Origin: Euryarchaeota archaeon TMED117 | GTDB taxonomy: Archaea > Thermoplasmatota > Poseidoniia > Poseidoniales > Poseidoniaceae | Direction of reading: 5' to 3' | Assembly (NCBI GenBank): GCA_002171315.2 | Contig: NHFS02000075.1 | Location: 22,336-29,504 of the forward strand | DNA length: 7,169 bases | Part shown: positions 6,821 to 7,169 of the stretch, in pieces | Layout of the letters: each line of letters opens with the position of its first letter | How positions within the stretch are numbered: the first letter of the stretch is position 1 | Notes under the pieces: generated by a model | Database searches by the model: none | Seen by the model: only the letters and a program-made list of their open reading frames with translations | What the model was told of the DNA's origin: nothing | Translations under genes and position numbers: made by a program

Positions 6821-6840
6821 CCGTTAATTTTTAAATAATT
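6821..6840 (-). promoter_or_regulatory. Putative TATA-box region of the EF-hand gene
   Basis: The minus strand reads AATTATTTAAAAATTAACGG, a strong TATA-like run. A start about 26 nt downstream falls near 6806, giving a leader of about 45 nt beginning within the inverted repeat. The tract is also A/T-rich on the plus strand and continues into CAAATATAAG (6842-6851), which could serve the divergent gene. Confidence 0.45.
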
Positions 6841-6841
6841 T

Positions 6842-6851
6842 CAAATATAAG
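6842..6851 (+). promoter_or_regulatory. Possible TATA box of the right-hand gene
   Basis: CAAATATAAG is a reasonable TATA-box match on the plus strand. It would give a transcription start near 6873, which suits the in-frame TTG at 6901 or ATG at 6946 better than the TTG at 6859. It thus conflicts with the start chosen for that gene, and both remain open. Confidence 0.25.
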
Positions 6852-6858
6852 AGGTAAG

Positions 6859-7169
6859 TTGTTCCTGCTAGGTGTTCTCATCGAAATAGGTCAAACCGCT
6901 TTGGCGATACAAGCAATTCGCTCACTTTTACCTCAAATAACCTCGATGGTTTACAATGGTTATGACAAAGGTCGTTTCATGAAGTCTGATGATGCTTTGA
7001 GGGCAGAACTTAGTCGTCGATGCGAGATGTTAGCAAGACATGCTGAGAAACTGCAAACGGATGCACATACACTGGAATTCAAATCAGCGAGAAAGGTTCT
7101 TTCTGGCATCATTGATACGTTGCAAATTTTCCAACGAGAAATCCAATTTTCGATATCTGGAACAAATGT
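6859..7169 (+). CDS. Unknown protein, 3' end cut by window edge
   Basis: The plus-strand frame is open to the right edge for 103 codons. I do not recognise a family. The first 29 residues are hydrophobic to amphipathic (LLGVLIEIGQTALAIQAIRS). The part after the in-frame ATG at 6946 is charged and helical, with Arg/Glu/Lys-rich stretches such as ELSRRCEMLARHAEKL and KSARKVLSGIIDTL, suggesting a helical bundle or coiled coil. The start is uncertain. TTG at 6859 has GAGGT only three nt upstream, which is tight; TTG 6901 and ATG 6946 have no SD. The 6859-6945 stretch uses ATA, CTA and TTA codons more than the neighbouring genes, which slightly favours the ATG at 6946. It is divergent from the EF-hand gene and shares its promoter region. 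Confidence 0.6.
   Translation, partial: MFLLGVLIEIGQTALAIQAIRSLLPQITSMVYNGYDKGRFMKSDDALRAELSRRCEMLARHAEKLQTDAHTLEFKSARKVLSGIIDTLQIFQREIQFSISGTN

Overview
The window looks like a piece of a marine euryarchaeal genome. The clearest archaeal marker is a full-length transcription factor B (TFB). Strong GGAGGTG-type ribosome binding sites sit before two minus-strand genes, and A/T-rich TATA-like boxes lie in the intergenic gaps. One gene encodes a modular protein whose N-terminus has a W-T-G-S-E-W signature and a 'DSVMSGDI' motif. From memory, both resemble proteins of Marine Group II / Poseidoniales. That placement is an inference; no rRNA or other taxonomic marker is present.

Layout. Positions 1-1262 (minus) hold a HEAT-like repeat protein that runs off the left edge. 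It lies 17 nt downstream of the TFB gene (1280-2206, minus), and the two probably form one operon. A short divergent gap (about 2207-2357) carries a TATA-like element readable on both strands. It separates the operon from a plus-strand aconitase/isopropylmalate-dehydratase gene (2358-4337), which fuses the small-subunit swivel domain in front of the large catalytic subunit. After 50 nt comes a plus-strand membrane PAP2-superfamily enzyme (4388-5143). Its stop codon is nested in that of a convergent minus-strand gene (5138-6760), which encodes a 540-residue mosaic of SH3/Tudor-like modules and an EF-hand pair. A second divergent gap (6761-6858) holds an A/T-rich promoter element and a perfect 9-bp inverted repeat. 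A plus-strand gene of unknown function then begins and runs off the right edge.

Working together. Only the TFB/HEAT pair has strong operon evidence. The other genes look like separate transcription units: a metabolic dehydratase, a membrane phosphatase/transferase and a calcium-responsive scaffold-like protein. No mobile elements, CRISPR arrays, tRNAs or rRNAs were seen, and no gene-free stretch exceeds 300 bases. The most unusual items are the eukaryote-flavoured Tudor/EF-hand mosaic, with an internal motif repeat and a structured promoter/leader, and the single-chain LeuD-LeuC-order dehydratase with an altered Fe-S motif.
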